The position numbers and the translations under genes were made by a program. Shown here piece after piece: positions 45,271-55,637 of a DNA stretch of 64,000 nucleotides (its first letter is position 1; every line of letters begins with the position of its first letter). A model generated the notes under the pieces. That model did no database searches, was not told the DNA's origin, and saw only the letters and a program-made list of their open reading frames with translations. The stretch is from the NCBI GenBank assembly GCA_905182405.1, contig CAJJBQ010000002.1:744001-808000 (forward strand), read 5' to 3'. The DNA is from Akkermansiaceae bacterium. Its GTDB lineage: Bacteria > Verrucomicrobiota > Verrucomicrobiia > Verrucomicrobiales > Akkermansiaceae.

Positions 45271-45793
45271 AGCTTTTTTATGACGCTCCCTATGCCAGAG
45301 CCATTTCAACACATCATCGTCCGCTTTCAACCTCATGACCTTGTCGTCGTTGAAATTGATCAATTTTTTGACCACAAATAGCTCGCGTTTCAGGCAAGGC
45401 ACAGGGAGCCATCGGCGTCTGGAAAAACGATCTCACAGTTCCACCTTTCGTTCCAAACCGAATCCTCGGTGAGCACCATTTCCAACAGAACTCTTCTCTA
45501 AACTACGACCCCATCCAGGGTGAAAATCTCCATGGTAAAAGGGCAGCCCCGAAAACCTAAGCCAATACCTTGGGAGTCGTCACAAAAACGCCATTCTTAT
45601 CTAGATTTCCTCAACAGATACCGTGCCAATCTCAGCAATGTCCTACCGAATTTTGGATGATGAATTATCCTGCTGCTACGCACGTTTTGAAGATTCATCC
45701 TTTGAATCCCCTCTCACATCAAAGAGCTCTGCAAACAAGAATACGCCATTCTAACTAAACCACTCTCAATCATCTGAAAACTCGATCATCGAC
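45271..45793. other. Gene-poor region between apt and pgi
   Basis: About 520 bases. A headless plus-strand frame at 45384-45560 reads protein-like (GKAQGAIGVWKNDLTVPPF, then RILGEHHFQQNSSLNYD) but has no start, so it may be the end of a lost gene. A 33-codon frame starts at 45280 and is not convincing. Nothing else is recognised. Confidence 0.4.
45384..45560 (+). pseudogene. Headless protein-like fragment, unidentified
   Basis: A 58-residue frame with no start codon, ending at TAA 45558-45560. Its composition is protein-like, but I cannot place it in a family. It is probably debris of a gene once located between apt and pgi. Confidence 0.25.
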
Positions 45794-47347
45794 ATGAACT
45801 TCGACACCTTCTCCCAATCCCTCCTCCGCTACCCCGATCTCGGCTTTAGCATCGATTTCTCCCGCATGGACATTCCTTCGAATTACTCGGAAGCGATGGC
45901 CTCAAAAATCGAAAAGGCGCTCTCCGACCTCCAGAAGTTGGAAGCAGGCGCAATTGCCAACCCCGATGAAGGCCGCATGGTCGGTCACTACTGGTTGCGC
46001 AATCCTTCCCTCGCACCCACCGCCGAAATCCGAGCTCAAATCACCGAGCCCATTAAGGCCGTTAAAGAATTCGCCCAAAAGATTCACTCCGGAGAAATCG
46101 CGCCCCCTTCCGGCGGTATTTTCGAAAATATCATCATCATCGGCATCGGGGGATCCGCCCTCGGCCCCCAGCTCATTGAAGAAGCTCTCGGCGGCCCCAA
46201 GGCGGCTGTCAAAACATATTTCTTCGACAACACCGACCCCGCCGGCATCGATACTGATCTCGCCACCATTGGCAGATCTCTCGGCAAGAGCCTCGCCGTC
46301 GTCATCTCCAAATCGGGCGGCACTGCGGAAACTCGTAACGGCATGCTCGAAGCAAAGCACGCCTACAAAGAAGCTGGCCTCGACTTCGCCAAGCACGCCA
46401 TCGCTGTCACCGGCGAGGACTCCAAGCTCTACAAGTTCGCCCAGGAAGAAGGCTTCATCGCCACCTTCCCCATGGAAGACTGGGTCGGAGGCCGTACTTC
46501 CATCCTCTCGACGGTTGGCCTCGTCCCGATGGCCCTTCAGGATATCGATATCGACGCCATGCTCGCAGGAGCCAAGGCCATGGACGAGAAAACACGTAGT
46601 AGCGACGTTTCCCAGAATGCCGCCCTGCAGCTTGCCCTCGCCTGGTATCACGCTGGAAATGGCAAAGGTGAAAAGGATCTCGTCATCCTCCCCTATAAAG
46701 ACTCACTTGTCCTCTTCTCCAAATATCTCCAGCAGCTCATCATGGAGTCGCTCGGAAAAGCGGAAGACCTCGATGGCAACACCGTCAACCAGGGCCTCGC
46801 CGTCTATGGCAACAAGGGTTCCACAGACCAGCACGCCTACGTCCAGCAACTCCGCGACGGTCTCAACAACTTCTTTGCCACTTTCGTGGAAGTGCGTAAG
46901 GGTCGCGACAGCAGATCCATCACGGTCGATGGCGACAACACCGCTACTGACTACCTTCAAGGCTTCCTTCGCGGCACTCGCAATGCTCTTTATGAAAATG
47001 GTCGCAGCTCGATCACGATCTCCATCGAAAAGGTCACCGCGAGCTCCCTGGGCCAACTCATCGCACTCTTCGAGCGCTCCGTCAGCCTTTACGCCTCCCT
47101 GATCAACGTGAACGCCTATCACCAGCCGGGTGTCGAAGCAGGAAAGGCCGCCGCCGGAGAATTCCTCGATGTCCTCAACAAAGTGCGAGGCCATCTCACC
47201 GGCGAGCGAAAGGACGCCGAGCAGCTAGCCTTCGAGTGCGGGGCCGATACCGAAAGCGTTTACCACGCTGCCGTGCACCTCGCCAACAACGGCGAAGCCC
47301 AACAATCTCAGGGGGCCAACGTAAAAGAAGATACCTTCTCACTCTGA
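45794..47347 (+). CDS. pgi: Glucose-6-phosphate isomerase
   Basis: A 517-residue isomerase linking glucose-6-phosphate and fructose-6-phosphate. The sugar-binding segments IIIIGIGGSALGPQLI, VISKSGGTAETRNGML and GKAEDLDGNTVNQGLAVYGNKGSTDQHAYVQ region are intact, including the catalytic glutamate and histidine positions of the family (QHAY). Its length is between the long and short classes. It stands alone, with about 520 bases of non-coding sequence before it. Confidence 0.95.
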   Translation: MNFDTFSQSLLRYPDLGFSIDFSRMDIPSNYSEAMASKIEKALSDLQKLEAGAIANPDEGRMVGHYWLRNPSLAPTAEIRAQITEPIKAVKEFAQKIHSGEIAPPSGGIFENIIIIGIGGSALGPQLIEEALGGPKAAVKTYFFDNTDPAGIDTDLATIGRSLGKSLAVVISKSGGTAETRNGMLEAKHAYKEAGLDFAKHAIAVTGEDSKLYKFAQEEGFIATFPMEDWVGGRTSILSTVGLVPMALQDIDIDAMLAGAKAMDEKTRSSDVSQNAALQLALAWYHAGNGKGEKDLVILPYKDSLVLFSKYLQQLIMESLGKAEDLDGNTVNQGLAVYGNKGSTDQHAYVQQLRDGLNNFFATFVEVRKGRDSRSITVDGDNTATDYLQGFLRGTRNALYENGRSSITISIEKVTASSLGQLIALFERSVSLYASLINVNAYHQPGVEAGKAAAGEFLDVLNKVRGHLTGERKDAEQLAFECGADTESVYHAAVHLANNGEAQQSQGANVKEDTFSL

Positions 47348-47600
47348 TTACTAGAAATACTTCTCTGAATCAAGATCACACCAAGTGCCTCGCGCAACGG
47401 CCTGATCGGTTGGAAGAAAGATCCAGCCGCAGGCCGGCTTCTCAAGGCCCTATTCAAGCCCCTCTCATCGACGGCAAAGCCAAAAAAGCGCTCACCGTCT
47501 TTCTTGCCAAAGAACCTACATTTCCTCAGCTTCAGCTGACCTTAAAAAAGGGCAGACGTGCGCATTAAAACCATCGAACTTCTAGCTGGGACGATGCTCC

Positions 47601-48266
47601 CTACTTCTTCGCAGGTGACTTCTCAATGACTAAAGGCACCACCGTTGGAACCTCCGGCTCTTCGCCTTTTTCTTCCTCAGGAGCCTCGGTCTCGTCATCT
47701 TCTTCATTTTCATCCTCTAATACAAGTTCAGCCATAGGCACGTTCGTAACAGCCAGGCAAAGAAGGTTATAGTTATGGTTCAGCACTGCGGGAAAGGTCA
47801 CCCGCCCCGGCTCACGAATATTCTCGCGAAGAATCTTCGCCGATAGATTGGCAAGGAGTTCCGCACCCACTTTTGCAGCTCGATCCAGCCCCGCAACATT
47901 CGCTCCAAGTTTGCCAGTTCCGGCAATGAGATCACTCGTTACTCGCTTTCCCTGAAGAGCCAGCGAACTCCGCGCCGACTCCACCGTTCCGTCTGGAGCA
48001 AAGGTCACTTCTAAACTCGCATGATCATCGCTCGCAAAGACACCGCGAAGATGATCAACCCGCAGCGAGACAAAAACACCACCATTCACCATCGGAGTAA
48101 TTTCTGGTCTCCAGGTTCGATAGATACTACCTGATCGTTCAAACTCGGCATATTTTCCTTTATCATCCCATCCCCCAAGGGAATTTCCAAGTTTGTCGAT
48201 ATGAACAATTGGAGAAGCGCCGGCCAGGCCGGCAGCGAGGCAGAAAATCGAAAAGAGGCGTTTCAT
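47601..48266 (-). CDS. Secreted protein with acidic tail, unknown
   Basis: A 221-residue exported protein (signal peptide MKRLFSIFCLAAGLAGASP). The mature part begins with VHIDKLGNSLGGWDDKGKY and a mixed beta region (FVSLRVDHLRGVFASDDHA), and ends in a strongly acidic low-complexity segment (about 183-208) before VVPLVIEKSPAKK. I do not recognise the family. It stands alone between pgi and the xylose operon. Confidence 0.6.
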   Translation of the reverse strand: MKRLFSIFCLAAGLAGASPIVHIDKLGNSLGGWDDKGKYAEFERSGSIYRTWRPEITPMVNGGVFVSLRVDHLRGVFASDDHASLEVTFAPDGTVESARSSLALQGKRVTSDLIAGTGKLGANVAGLDRAAKVGAELLANLSAKILRENIREPGRVTFPAVLNHNYNLLCLAVTNVPMAELVLEDENEEDDETEAPEEEKGEEPEVPTVVPLVIEKSPAKK

Positions 48267-48345
48267 AGTGCTGGTTTTTTAGCTGATACGAGAAAAGAGC
48301 ACGGTTTATTCACCCAATAAGCGAATCAGTTCGAATTCTTGCCTC

Positions 48346-48377
48346 AAAAAAAACCGCCGAATCCGAAGACTCGACGG
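48346..48377 (-). terminator. UUCG-loop terminator of the xylose operon
   Basis: On the minus strand, CCGTCGAGTC (48377-48368) pairs with GATTCGGCGG (48363-48354), ten pairs including two G-U, around a TTCG tetraloop, followed by eight T residues. It lies 25-56 bases beyond the end of the last gene of the minus-strand operon. Confidence 0.9.
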
Positions 48378-48401
48378 CTCTTGAAAGTTTGAAGCCCTCT
48401 T

Positions 48402-49556
48402 TTACTGCTCCAGCTTGGTCCAAGCCGCATTATTTTTGGAGGAATCGACGCAAGCCTTGATGAAAGCCATACCCGCTACTCCATCATCGACCGTGGGATA
48501 GTCGTAGCCCCCCTCAGGCGGTTCGTTACCATCGATCTTGTCAGAAATCGCCGCGGCCGCAGCGAGGTAGACATTGGCAAAAGCCTCGATAAACCCTTCG
48601 GGATGCGCAAAGGGCGTCCGCGAATTCGCCTGCGCCGCTGCCCCAAGGTAGTCGTTTCCACGACGATAGGTTTCACGAGGCGCATTGGCAAACTTCACGA
48701 GGAGATCGTTTGGCTCTTCCTGGTGCCACTCAAGCGACGCCTTCGTGCCATAGACACGGATGTTGAGGTTGTTCTCATCTCCGTTGGAAATCTGAGAAGC
48801 ATAAATAATCCCCTTCACCCCGCCCTCGAAACGAACAAGACAGTTCCCATCATCATCGAGTTCACGACCCGGAATGAAGGCAGTGAGTTCGGCTGCCAGT
48901 TCTTCGATTTCGAGATCTGTGATGTATTTCACGAGATTGTGAGCGTGAGTGCCAATATCGCCGATGCAGTTCGAGGAACCGGCAATCTTAGGATCCGCAC
49001 GCCAATTCGCGATCTTACTCGTTCCCTCGCCTTCGACATCGCCCACCGCATACCCCTGAGGATACTCGGCCACAATCTTGAGGATACGGCCCAACTCGCC
49101 GTCAGCGACCATGCGCTTCGCTTCCTTCACCATCGGGTAGCCCGTATAGTTGTGTGTGAGCGCGAAGATAACATCGCCCTTCTTTACCAACTCCTGCAGC
49201 TCTTTCCCCTGCTCTATATTAAGCGCGAGAGGCTTGTCACAGATGACGTTAATCCCAGCTTCCAGGAAAGTCTTCGCCACATCGAAGTGGAGATGATTCT
49301 GCACCACAATGGAGACAAAATCGATACCGTCCTCGCGAGCCGCTTCTACCGTCGCCATCTCCTGATAACTTCCGTAAACCCTTGAAGGATCAAGGAAGAA
49401 ATCTTCACCCGAGAGCTTCGACTTTTCAGGGCTTGAGGAAAAGGCACCCGCAATGAGCTCGATCTTTCCATCGAGATTCGCCGCCATACGGTGAATTTGG
49501 CCAATAAAGGCACCCCGACCTCCGCCGACCATGCCCATTCTAAGTTTTCTGTTCAT
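48402..49556 (-). CDS. Gfo/Idh/MocA-family oxidoreductase (second)
   Basis: A 384-residue NAD(P)-dependent sugar dehydrogenase. The Rossmann start is MGMVGGGRGAFIGQIHRMAA, and the catalytic-region motif is VICDKPLALN. The C-terminal part has IGDIGTHAHNLVKYITDLE with the conserved GxHxxD-like layout. It is the last gene of the xylose operon, 9 bases after its paralogue. It probably oxidises or epimerises a sugar derived from the same pathway; the substrate cannot be read. Confidence 0.85.
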   Translation of the reverse strand: MNRKLRMGMVGGGRGAFIGQIHRMAANLDGKIELIAGAFSSSPEKSKLSGEDFFLDPSRVYGSYQEMATVEAAREDGIDFVSIVVQNHLHFDVAKTFLEAGINVICDKPLALNIEQGKELQELVKKGDVIFALTHNYTGYPMVKEAKRMVADGELGRILKIVAEYPQGYAVGDVEGEGTSKIANWRADPKIAGSSNCIGDIGTHAHNLVKYITDLEIEELAAELTAFIPGRELDDDGNCLVRFEGGVKGIIYASQISNGDENNLNIRVYGTKASLEWHQEEPNDLLVKFANAPRETYRRGNDYLGAAAQANSRTPFAHPEGFIEAFANVYLAAAAAISDKIDGNEPPEGGYDYPTVDDGVAGMAFIKACVDSSKNNAAWTKLEQ

Positions 49557-49565
49557 GACTGAATT

Positions 49566-50645
49566 CTAAAGAACGACAGGTTTTCCGCTTTCAGAAGATT
49601 TGTAGATGGCATCGATCACCTGCATCAGTGCGAGTGCTTGATGCGGAGTGTTGAGCGGTTCGGCTTTACCATCAATCGCTTCAACAAAGTTTGCCGCGGA
49701 ATCGATCCGGCCCATGTCTTCGCACTCTTCCACCTCGATGATCGTATTGACCGACTTGCCATCTTCCTGCGTGTATAGTTCGCAGGTATCAATCGCGGTT
49801 TCGTCGAGACCATCGGTTCCGAAGAGACGCTCTACTTTTCCGCCGGCCTTGGTCCCTTGGAAGACAACCGAGACTTCCTCGCGCTTCACCATTTCCGCCC
49901 AGGAAACCTGAAGCGAAAGGACCTGACCTGTCTTAAAGCTGACGAAGCCGTGAGCCGCTGCTTCCACATCGGTCGCGCCCTCAGCATTATCAGGAATCCC
50001 CCAGGGACCTTTGTGGCCAGGGTCAGTGATAAAGGTGTCAAAGGTCTGTCCCATGACCGCCTTTGGCTCGGGATAGCCCATGAAATACATCGCAAGGTCG
50101 ACCATGTGAAGAAGGTCGATCAACGGGCCTCCTCCGGAGAGAGCCTTGTTCGTGAACCATCCACCAAATCCGGGAATGCCAGTGCGGCGAATCCACTTTG
50201 CTTGCGCCGAGTTGATCGTACCAGCATCGCCCGTACCAATGAGCTTCATCATTTCCCGAGACTCAGGACGCGCCCGGTTGTTGAAGTTGAACATCAGGTG
50301 TTTGCCGACCGCTTGAGAAACACTGAGCATTTCTTCCACCTGATCAGCGGTCAGCGCAGGTGGCTTTTCGCAAAAGACGTGCTTGCCCGCGTGAAGACAC
50401 TGCAGCGCAAGAGGCGCGTGAAACTTGTTTGGCACGATGATGCTAACGGCATCAAGAACGGCCTTTTCAAGCATCTCCTCGACGCTCTCGAAGGAAAGCG
50501 GGATGTCCCAGTCTTCCGCTGCCTTTGCAGCCGCGCCAGGAGCGAGGTCAGCGACAGCAACAATCTGGCCACCTGCCTTTTTAAATCCTTCGGCATGATA
50601 CTTGAGCATGCCTCCTGCTCCGATGATTCCAATTTTTGTAGCCAT
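49566..50645 (-). CDS. Gfo/Idh/MocA-family oxidoreductase (first)
   Basis: A 359-residue NAD(P)-dependent oxidoreductase. IGIIGAGGMLKYHAEGFKKAG forms the nucleotide site, CEKPPALTADQVEEML the conserved EKP motif, and GGPLIDLLHMVDLAMYF the catalytic helix with the D-x-x-H type pattern. It is 12 bases downstream of the TIM-barrel epimerase and 9 bases upstream of a second family member. A substrate cannot be assigned. Confidence 0.87.
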   Translation of the reverse strand: MATKIGIIGAGGMLKYHAEGFKKAGGQIVAVADLAPGAAAKAAEDWDIPLSFESVEEMLEKAVLDAVSIIVPNKFHAPLALQCLHAGKHVFCEKPPALTADQVEEMLSVSQAVGKHLMFNFNNRARPESREMMKLIGTGDAGTINSAQAKWIRRTGIPGFGGWFTNKALSGGGPLIDLLHMVDLAMYFMGYPEPKAVMGQTFDTFITDPGHKGPWGIPDNAEGATDVEAAAHGFVSFKTGQVLSLQVSWAEMVKREEVSVVFQGTKAGGKVERLFGTDGLDETAIDTCELYTQEDGKSVNTIIEVEECEDMGRIDSAANFVEAIDGKAEPLNTPHQALALMQVIDAIYKSSESGKPVVL

Positions 50646-50657
50646 GTTCTTATTAAA

Positions 50658-51713
50658 TTACTGATTATCGTTGTCGAATGCTGAGTCGAACATTCCCCCT
50701 TCGTTGCGGGGAAAGTCCAGTGCTTTGGTGTAAGCACAACTCTCGGCTGCACCGTGGAAGCGCTCCATGCGTCCATCTTCCCATTCCACGGAAAGCGGCC
50801 CACTGTAGCGCGTGTCGTTGAGGGCGACGATGATTTCCTCGAAGTTAATGTCACCACGTCCCACCGAGCGGAAGTCCCACTGACGACGCGCGTCTGTGAA
50901 ATCGGTGTGTCCACCAAAGACACCCACTGTACCATCACCATGTCCCCACCAAACATCCTTCATGTGGACGTGGAAGATGCGATCCGAGAACTCGCGAATG
51001 AAACGCACGTAGTCGACACCCTGGTAACCAAGGTGGCTGGGGTCGTAGTTGAAACCAAATCGCTTGTGACCACCGACGGCCTCAATCGCGCGCGCAGCCG
51101 AAGCGATATCAAAAGCAATCTCAGTCGGGTGAACTTCGAGTCCGAAGTTTACGTCCAAGGCGTCAAAGGCGTCGAGGATCGGACCAAAACGCTTCGCGAA
51201 ATCATCGAAGCCTTTTTGGAGATAGGCCTGATCCGTGGGCGGGAAGGCATAAAGCGCATGCCAGATGCTCGACCCGGTAAAGCCGTTCACGACCGCGCCA
51301 ATCCCGGACTCCTCGCGTCCGGACATGTAATCTTTTCCTGCGTCGACAAACTTACGGCAAGCCTTCCCGGTATCGATCATTTCCTGAGCCGCGCGCTCAC
51401 GGACCCCTTCAGGATCTCCATCGCCGTAGATTGCAGCCGAAAGGATGGCCGCATGGCGCTCATCGATGTTGTCGCAGATCGCCTGCCCCACGAGGTGGTT
51501 GGAAATGGCGAAACAAGAAAGGTCGTTCTGCTTAAGAAGTTCCCAGCGTCCCTCGACGTAGCCTTCTTCAGTGAGAGCAGCTTGGACATCGAAATGATCG
51601 CCCCAACAGGCGAGTTCGACTCCATCATAGCCCATTTCTTTGACTTTCGGGAGGAGTTCAGCGAGCGGAAGATCGGCCCATTGGCCGGTGAAGAGTGTGA
51701 CGGGTCTTGGCAT
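50658..51713 (-). CDS. Xylose-isomerase-like TIM-barrel epimerase/isomerase
   Basis: A 351-residue protein of the AP endonuclease 2/sugar phosphate isomerase-epimerase superfamily. Markers are [61 protein letters not shown] and [11 protein letters not shown], giving the usual Glu-Asp-His-Glu metal site. It likely interconverts a keto sugar or acts on a product of the neighbouring oxidoreductases. It lies 101 bases after xylB, the largest gap inside this operon. Confidence 0.85.
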   Translation of the reverse strand: MPRPVTLFTGQWADLPLAELLPKVKEMGYDGVELACWGDHFDVQAALTEEGYVEGRWELLKQNDLSCFAISNHLVGQAICDNIDERHAAILSAAIYGDGDPEGVRERAAQEMIDTGKACRKFVDAGKDYMSGREESGIGAVVNGFTGSSIWHALYAFPPTDQAYLQKGFDDFAKRFGPILDAFDALDVNFGLEVHPTEIAFDIASAARAIEAVGGHKRFGFNYDPSHLGYQGVDYVRFIREFSDRIFHVHMKDVWWGHGDGTVGVFGGHTDFTDARRQWDFRSVGRGDINFEEIIVALNDTRYSGPLSVEWEDGRMERFHGAAESCAYTKALDFPRNEGGMFDSAFDNDNQ

Positions 51714-51814
51714 GGTTTAAATGAGGTTGTTAAGTTATCTGGACAAAGGCTAGGGGAAATCTTCAAAAATCAGAGCAAATCTTCATCAATCTGATTCTTG
51801 AAGATTTCCTCCTG

Positions 51815-53368
51815 CTAACCGGACTGAGATTCGAGGAATCCTTTAAAGCCCGGCAACATCGCATTGTAGACCTCCTTAGCACCTTCTTCAGGATTCACTG
51901 TCGAGCCCTCCTGCACTTGGCTGAATTTTGATTCAAGATCCGTTAGATCTCCTCCCACCCCATGCGCAGCCCTCATCCCGGCCCCGATACCAGCCGATCC
52001 CGGCACATCAAGCCGATCTACCGGCACTCCGAAAACATTCGCAATTACCTGCGCAATCCCATCATTCTGAGAAGCGCCCCCCGTAATCGAAATCCGGGTC
52101 GGCTCCACCTCAAGCCAGCTAAAATGAAGGCGCATATTTAAAAACTGCCCTTCCACAACTGCGCGCGCGACTTGTGCCGCACTCCGCTCCCCTTCCTCTG
52201 AAAAAATCGGACCTCCGGTATCCAGAAGCGGTGTAATTTCCGGCTCATAAAATGGCAGCATCATCAGTCCCCAATTCCCAATCGGAGTCTCAGCAAGGCC
52301 TTCTTTTTCAAAAGCGCTCCACTCCAGGTCGAACTCATTCTTCACCGCTTCGCGAGCAAGCGAGCCGTTCTTAAAACAAATGAGGCTCATATAACCACCC
52401 GCTGGATTTCCAAAAGCATGACCAAAGCCCTGCGGATCAGTCTTCGCTTCCGACATCGCTGCGAAAAGGGTGTCGCTCGTTCCGAGGCTAATCACGATCT
52501 TTCCAGGCATTGCCGCGCCCATTCCAATCAGGCTACAAGGATTATCGCCCGACCAGATCACCGTCTCGCACTCCGAAGAAAAACCATACTTCTCGACAAA
52601 ATAGGAAGAAATCGACCCGGACAATGTCGCCGATAGAGCCACCGCAGGAAGCTTCTCAGCCAACCCCTCGGCAGTCGCCGAAACAAGCGCCTCGTCCCAC
52701 TCGCCCGAAGCCAGGCTCATGAGATTCATGCCCGCACCATCGCCGTGATCAATCGCGACATTCTTACCCGCAAAAATCGAAGCAAAAAAGGAACTCACAA
52801 GATGAATCACCTCCGTCTCTGCATAAGCCTGGGGCTCGGTCTTAAAAAACTTACGAATCTGCGAGCCCGTAAAGCGCTCCACCATGATGGAACCAGAGCG
52901 ACGACAGACTTCGTCGTTTCCTCCGACCGTCTCCGCAATTTCAGCACACTCCTCCGCCGTCGAACTATCCATCCAAATCGGCGAACTAGTTCTCGTGAGA
53001 CAGCCCGCAAGCTGATCCTTGAGATCTTGCGATGCGTCCAAGGAAGCCAATTTCTTTCCAAAGCAACTCTTCAGATAAACCGAGCCATGTTGCTGACCCG
53101 ATCCTGAAACGGCGGAAATGTGAGAAAAGTCGACCCCCTCAGCCTTCATTTTCCCTAACAGGAGATCCAACCCCTCAACCCACATCATAGGATTGGAATG
53201 CACCTCCCCCCGGGCACCCGATGGGTCGTATCCACTAGGTTGCCCGTATTGCGGAAGATCATTTCCAAAGTTCACCCCGGCTTCCGCCAGCAGTTCTCCG
53301 CTATCGGTATCGAGAATGACCGCGGAAATACTTTGAGTCGATGAATCGAGGCCAAGGACGGTAGGCAT
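51815..53368 (-). CDS. xylB: Xylulokinase (FGGY family)
   Basis: A 517-residue carbohydrate kinase that phosphorylates D-xylulose. Markers are LGLDSSTQSISAVILDTDSG at the start, SGSGQQHGSVYL, IWSGDNPCSLIGMG, VISLGTSDTLF (ATP site) and ITGGASQNDGIAQVIANVFG. It follows xylA by 5 bases and supplies the second step of xylose use. Xylulokinase is favoured over other FGGY kinases by that position. Confidence 0.92.
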   Translation of the reverse strand: MPTVLGLDSSTQSISAVILDTDSGELLAEAGVNFGNDLPQYGQPSGYDPSGARGEVHSNPMMWVEGLDLLLGKMKAEGVDFSHISAVSGSGQQHGSVYLKSCFGKKLASLDASQDLKDQLAGCLTRTSSPIWMDSSTAEECAEIAETVGGNDEVCRRSGSIMVERFTGSQIRKFFKTEPQAYAETEVIHLVSSFFASIFAGKNVAIDHGDGAGMNLMSLASGEWDEALVSATAEGLAEKLPAVALSATLSGSISSYFVEKYGFSSECETVIWSGDNPCSLIGMGAAMPGKIVISLGTSDTLFAAMSEAKTDPQGFGHAFGNPAGGYMSLICFKNGSLAREAVKNEFDLEWSAFEKEGLAETPIGNWGLMMLPFYEPEITPLLDTGGPIFSEEGERSAAQVARAVVEGQFLNMRLHFSWLEVEPTRISITGGASQNDGIAQVIANVFGVPVDRLDVPGSAGIGAGMRAAHGVGGDLTDLESKFSQVQEGSTVNPEEGAKEVYNAMLPGFKGFLESQSG

Positions 53369-53373
53369 AAATT

Positions 53374-54684
53374 TTAAAGGTAATCGTTGAAGAGATTCTC
53401 AAGCCGCTCCTGTCGACCACTCGCAAGCTGCGGTGGGGTAATTCCCTGGGCGTATTCGTCGAGAGCTTCGAAGTTGGTGCTCTTCGATTCAATCTGAGCA
53501 CCGATACCGGAGTCAAAGGAATCGTAGCGCACCTTGATAAAGTCATTCATGCGGCCGTCCTCAATGATCTTATGAGCAATCTTAAGACCGCGAGCGAAAG
53601 CATCCATTCCGCCGATGTGCGCGTGGAAGAGATCTTCAGGCTCATGGCTTTCGCGACGACGCTTCGCATCGAAATTAAGACCACCCGTCGTAAATCCACC
53701 CATCTTAAGAAGACGGAGCATCACCTGAGTGGTGCCATAGAGATTCGTCGGGAACTGGTCGGTATCCCAACCAAGAAGTTCGTCTCCGCGGTTTGCATCG
53801 ACCGAACCGAGCGCGCCCGCAGCGATTGCCACTTCCATTTCATGCTCCATCGTGTGACCCGCAAGGGTCGCATGGTTCGTCTCCAAGTTCAGCTTGAAGT
53901 GATCGAGAAGATTAAACTCACGCAAGAAGTTCAAACAAGCCGCGGCATCAGAATCATACTGGTGGGTGGACGGTTCGCGTGGCTTTGGCTCAATGTAGAA
54001 CTGACCCGTAAAACCAATCTTCTTTGCGTAATCGACCGCCATGTGCAGGAAGGTCGCGAGGTGCTCCACCTCACGCTTCATATCGGTATTAATGAGAGAA
54101 CCGTAGCCCTCACGACCACCCCAGAAGGTGTAACCAGGAGCACCAAGACGATGCGTCGCATCAATGGCATTTTTCACCTGACTCGCCGCATAGGAAAAGA
54201 CATCCGCACTTGGAGAAGTCGAAGCTCCCTGTGCATAGCGAGGATGTGAGAAAAGACAGGCCGTTCCCCAAAGGAGCTTTTTCCCGGAAGATTTCTGGAA
54301 TTTTTCGAACTCATCGACAACGCGATGGAAAATAGCGTGCGTCTCCGCAAGCGAGTTTCCTTCCGGTGAAATATCGCGGTCGTGGAAGCAGTAGTGGTCG
54401 ATGTCGATCTTCTCCAAGAATTCGAAGAAAACAGGGACCCGCGCGATGGCATTAGCCTCGCGAGCAGATCCATCGTCCCAAGGCGTCAGCGCAGTACCCT
54501 CTCCAAATGGGTCACCCAGTCCATTACGCATGCAGTGCCAGTAAGCTGCACCGAAGCGCATGTGGTCTCGCATCGTCTTGCCGCCCACAACCTCATCAGG
54601 ATTATAGTGGTGGAAAGCAAGGGGGTTATCGGAGTCGGCCCCCTCGTATTTGATCTTGGGAATGGTTGGGAAGTAATCGGACAT
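53374..54684 (-). CDS. xylA: Xylose isomerase
   Basis: A 436-residue class II xylose isomerase converting D-xylose to D-xylulose. The catalytic histidine is in [13 protein letters not shown], the metal-site segments are [18 protein letters not shown] and [19 protein letters not shown], and [17 protein letters not shown] is a hallmark. It is the first gene of a five-gene minus-strand operon and is divergent from a PAS-AraC regulator 134 bases away. No sugar transporter is nearby. Confidence 0.96.
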   Translation of the reverse strand: MSDYFPTIPKIKYEGADSDNPLAFHHYNPDEVVGGKTMRDHMRFGAAYWHCMRNGLGDPFGEGTALTPWDDGSAREANAIARVPVFFEFLEKIDIDHYCFHDRDISPEGNSLAETHAIFHRVVDEFEKFQKSSGKKLLWGTACLFSHPRYAQGASTSPSADVFSYAASQVKNAIDATHRLGAPGYTFWGGREGYGSLINTDMKREVEHLATFLHMAVDYAKKIGFTGQFYIEPKPREPSTHQYDSDAAACLNFLREFNLLDHFKLNLETNHATLAGHTMEHEMEVAIAAGALGSVDANRGDELLGWDTDQFPTNLYGTTQVMLRLLKMGGFTTGGLNFDAKRRRESHEPEDLFHAHIGGMDAFARGLKIAHKIIEDGRMNDFIKVRYDSFDSGIGAQIESKSTNFEALDEYAQGITPPQLASGRQERLENLFNDYL

Positions 54685-54765
54685 TTTGTTGGTTGGTAAA
54701 AATTAGAACGCAGCTTTTACCCTGCGGCTTGATGATCTTAGCAGAAAAACCTTTTAAAAGACCAT

Positions 54766-54778
54766 GATGGAAACCATC
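54766..54778. promoter_or_regulatory. Candidate operator between xylA and its regulator
   Basis: GATGGAAACCATC is a 5-3-5 inverted repeat in the 134-base divergent region, 15 bases from a CTTTTAAAAG palindrome (54751-54760). Its place suits a regulator-binding site for the xylose operon. Function is inferred. Confidence 0.4.
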
Positions 54779-54818
54779 GTTCTTTTGTCTTAATTCGTCA
54801 CATCCTAATTCACTCATC

Positions 54819-55583
54819 ATGTGCCCAACACCCACACCAAGCGAAGAAAGCTCAAAATTTGAGGGATTCATCGGGAGATTACGCTCAGGTCAAATAGCCC
54901 TCGGCTTGTTCGAAGCCCTCCCCGAGGTCATGTTTTGGCTCAAAGACGAGACCGGTATCATCATCTTCGCGAACCGTGCCTGCTCCGACGTCCTCCGTTC
55001 CAAGCCTGAAAATCTCGTCGGAAAAACTGATCATGATCTCTATCCCCGTGCCATGGCCGACGTTTACCAATCGGATGACAAGAAAGTCTTCCGAACCGGC
55101 AAGGCAATGCACAACAAACTCGAACTACTTACCCGCCCCGGAGGAGCGATCGAATGGCGCATGGCTTCGAAGATTCCCCTTTTCGACTTAAATGACACCG
55201 TCATCGGCACGGCGGGAATCTCCCGACGTCTTGAGCACGGCGAAGGCCCCCCGCTCCCCACGCCCCACCGCGCCATCTCCGAACTCATCGACCACGTCAA
55301 CGAGCACCTCGAAGAACCCATCACGGTGCAAGACCTCGCCCAACGCGCCAGCATGTCGGTCAGTAGCCTAGAACGACGTTTCCGCCAGTATCTCGGCACC
55401 ACCCCAAAACGCTACCTCGTCCACGCCCGAATCGCCGCCGCCTGCGACCTCCTTTTAAACACCACCCTCAGCATCGGTCAAATCGCTAGTTCTCTCACCT
55501 ACCAAGAGCACGCTTCCTTCACCCGGGCCTTTGCCTCCGTGATGCACATGAGCCCCAAAGATTACCGCCAATTTTATCGCTAA
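54819..55583 (+). CDS. PAS-AraC transcriptional regulator of the xylose operon
   Basis: A 254-residue regulator. Residues about 28-140 form a PAS domain (EALPEVMFWLKDETGIIIFA, LVGKTDHDLYPRAMADVY, GTAGISRRLE). Residues about 150-252 hold the two helix-turn-helix units of the AraC family (PITVQDLAQRASMSVSSLER, SIGQIASSLTYQEHASFTRAF), ending HMSPKDYRQFY. E. coli XylR binds xylose through a periplasmic-binding-protein fold; here a PAS domain replaces it, so the signal is probably a redox, small-molecule or other cue. The gene is divergent from xylA. Confidence 0.88.
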   Translation: MCPTPTPSEESSKFEGFIGRLRSGQIALGLFEALPEVMFWLKDETGIIIFANRACSDVLRSKPENLVGKTDHDLYPRAMADVYQSDDKKVFRTGKAMHNKLELLTRPGGAIEWRMASKIPLFDLNDTVIGTAGISRRLEHGEGPPLPTPHRAISELIDHVNEHLEEPITVQDLAQRASMSVSSLERRFRQYLGTTPKRYLVHARIAAACDLLLNTTLSIGQIASSLTYQEHASFTRAFASVMHMSPKDYRQFYR

Positions 55584-55637
55584 AGAACATAAGCAAAATT
55601 TGCGGGAATAGATCTAAAAGACAACGATCCTAACACC

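Noticed and set aside
47348..47600. Possible gene remnant after pgi
   Set aside because: Two competing frames look weakly protein-like but neither has a motif or start.
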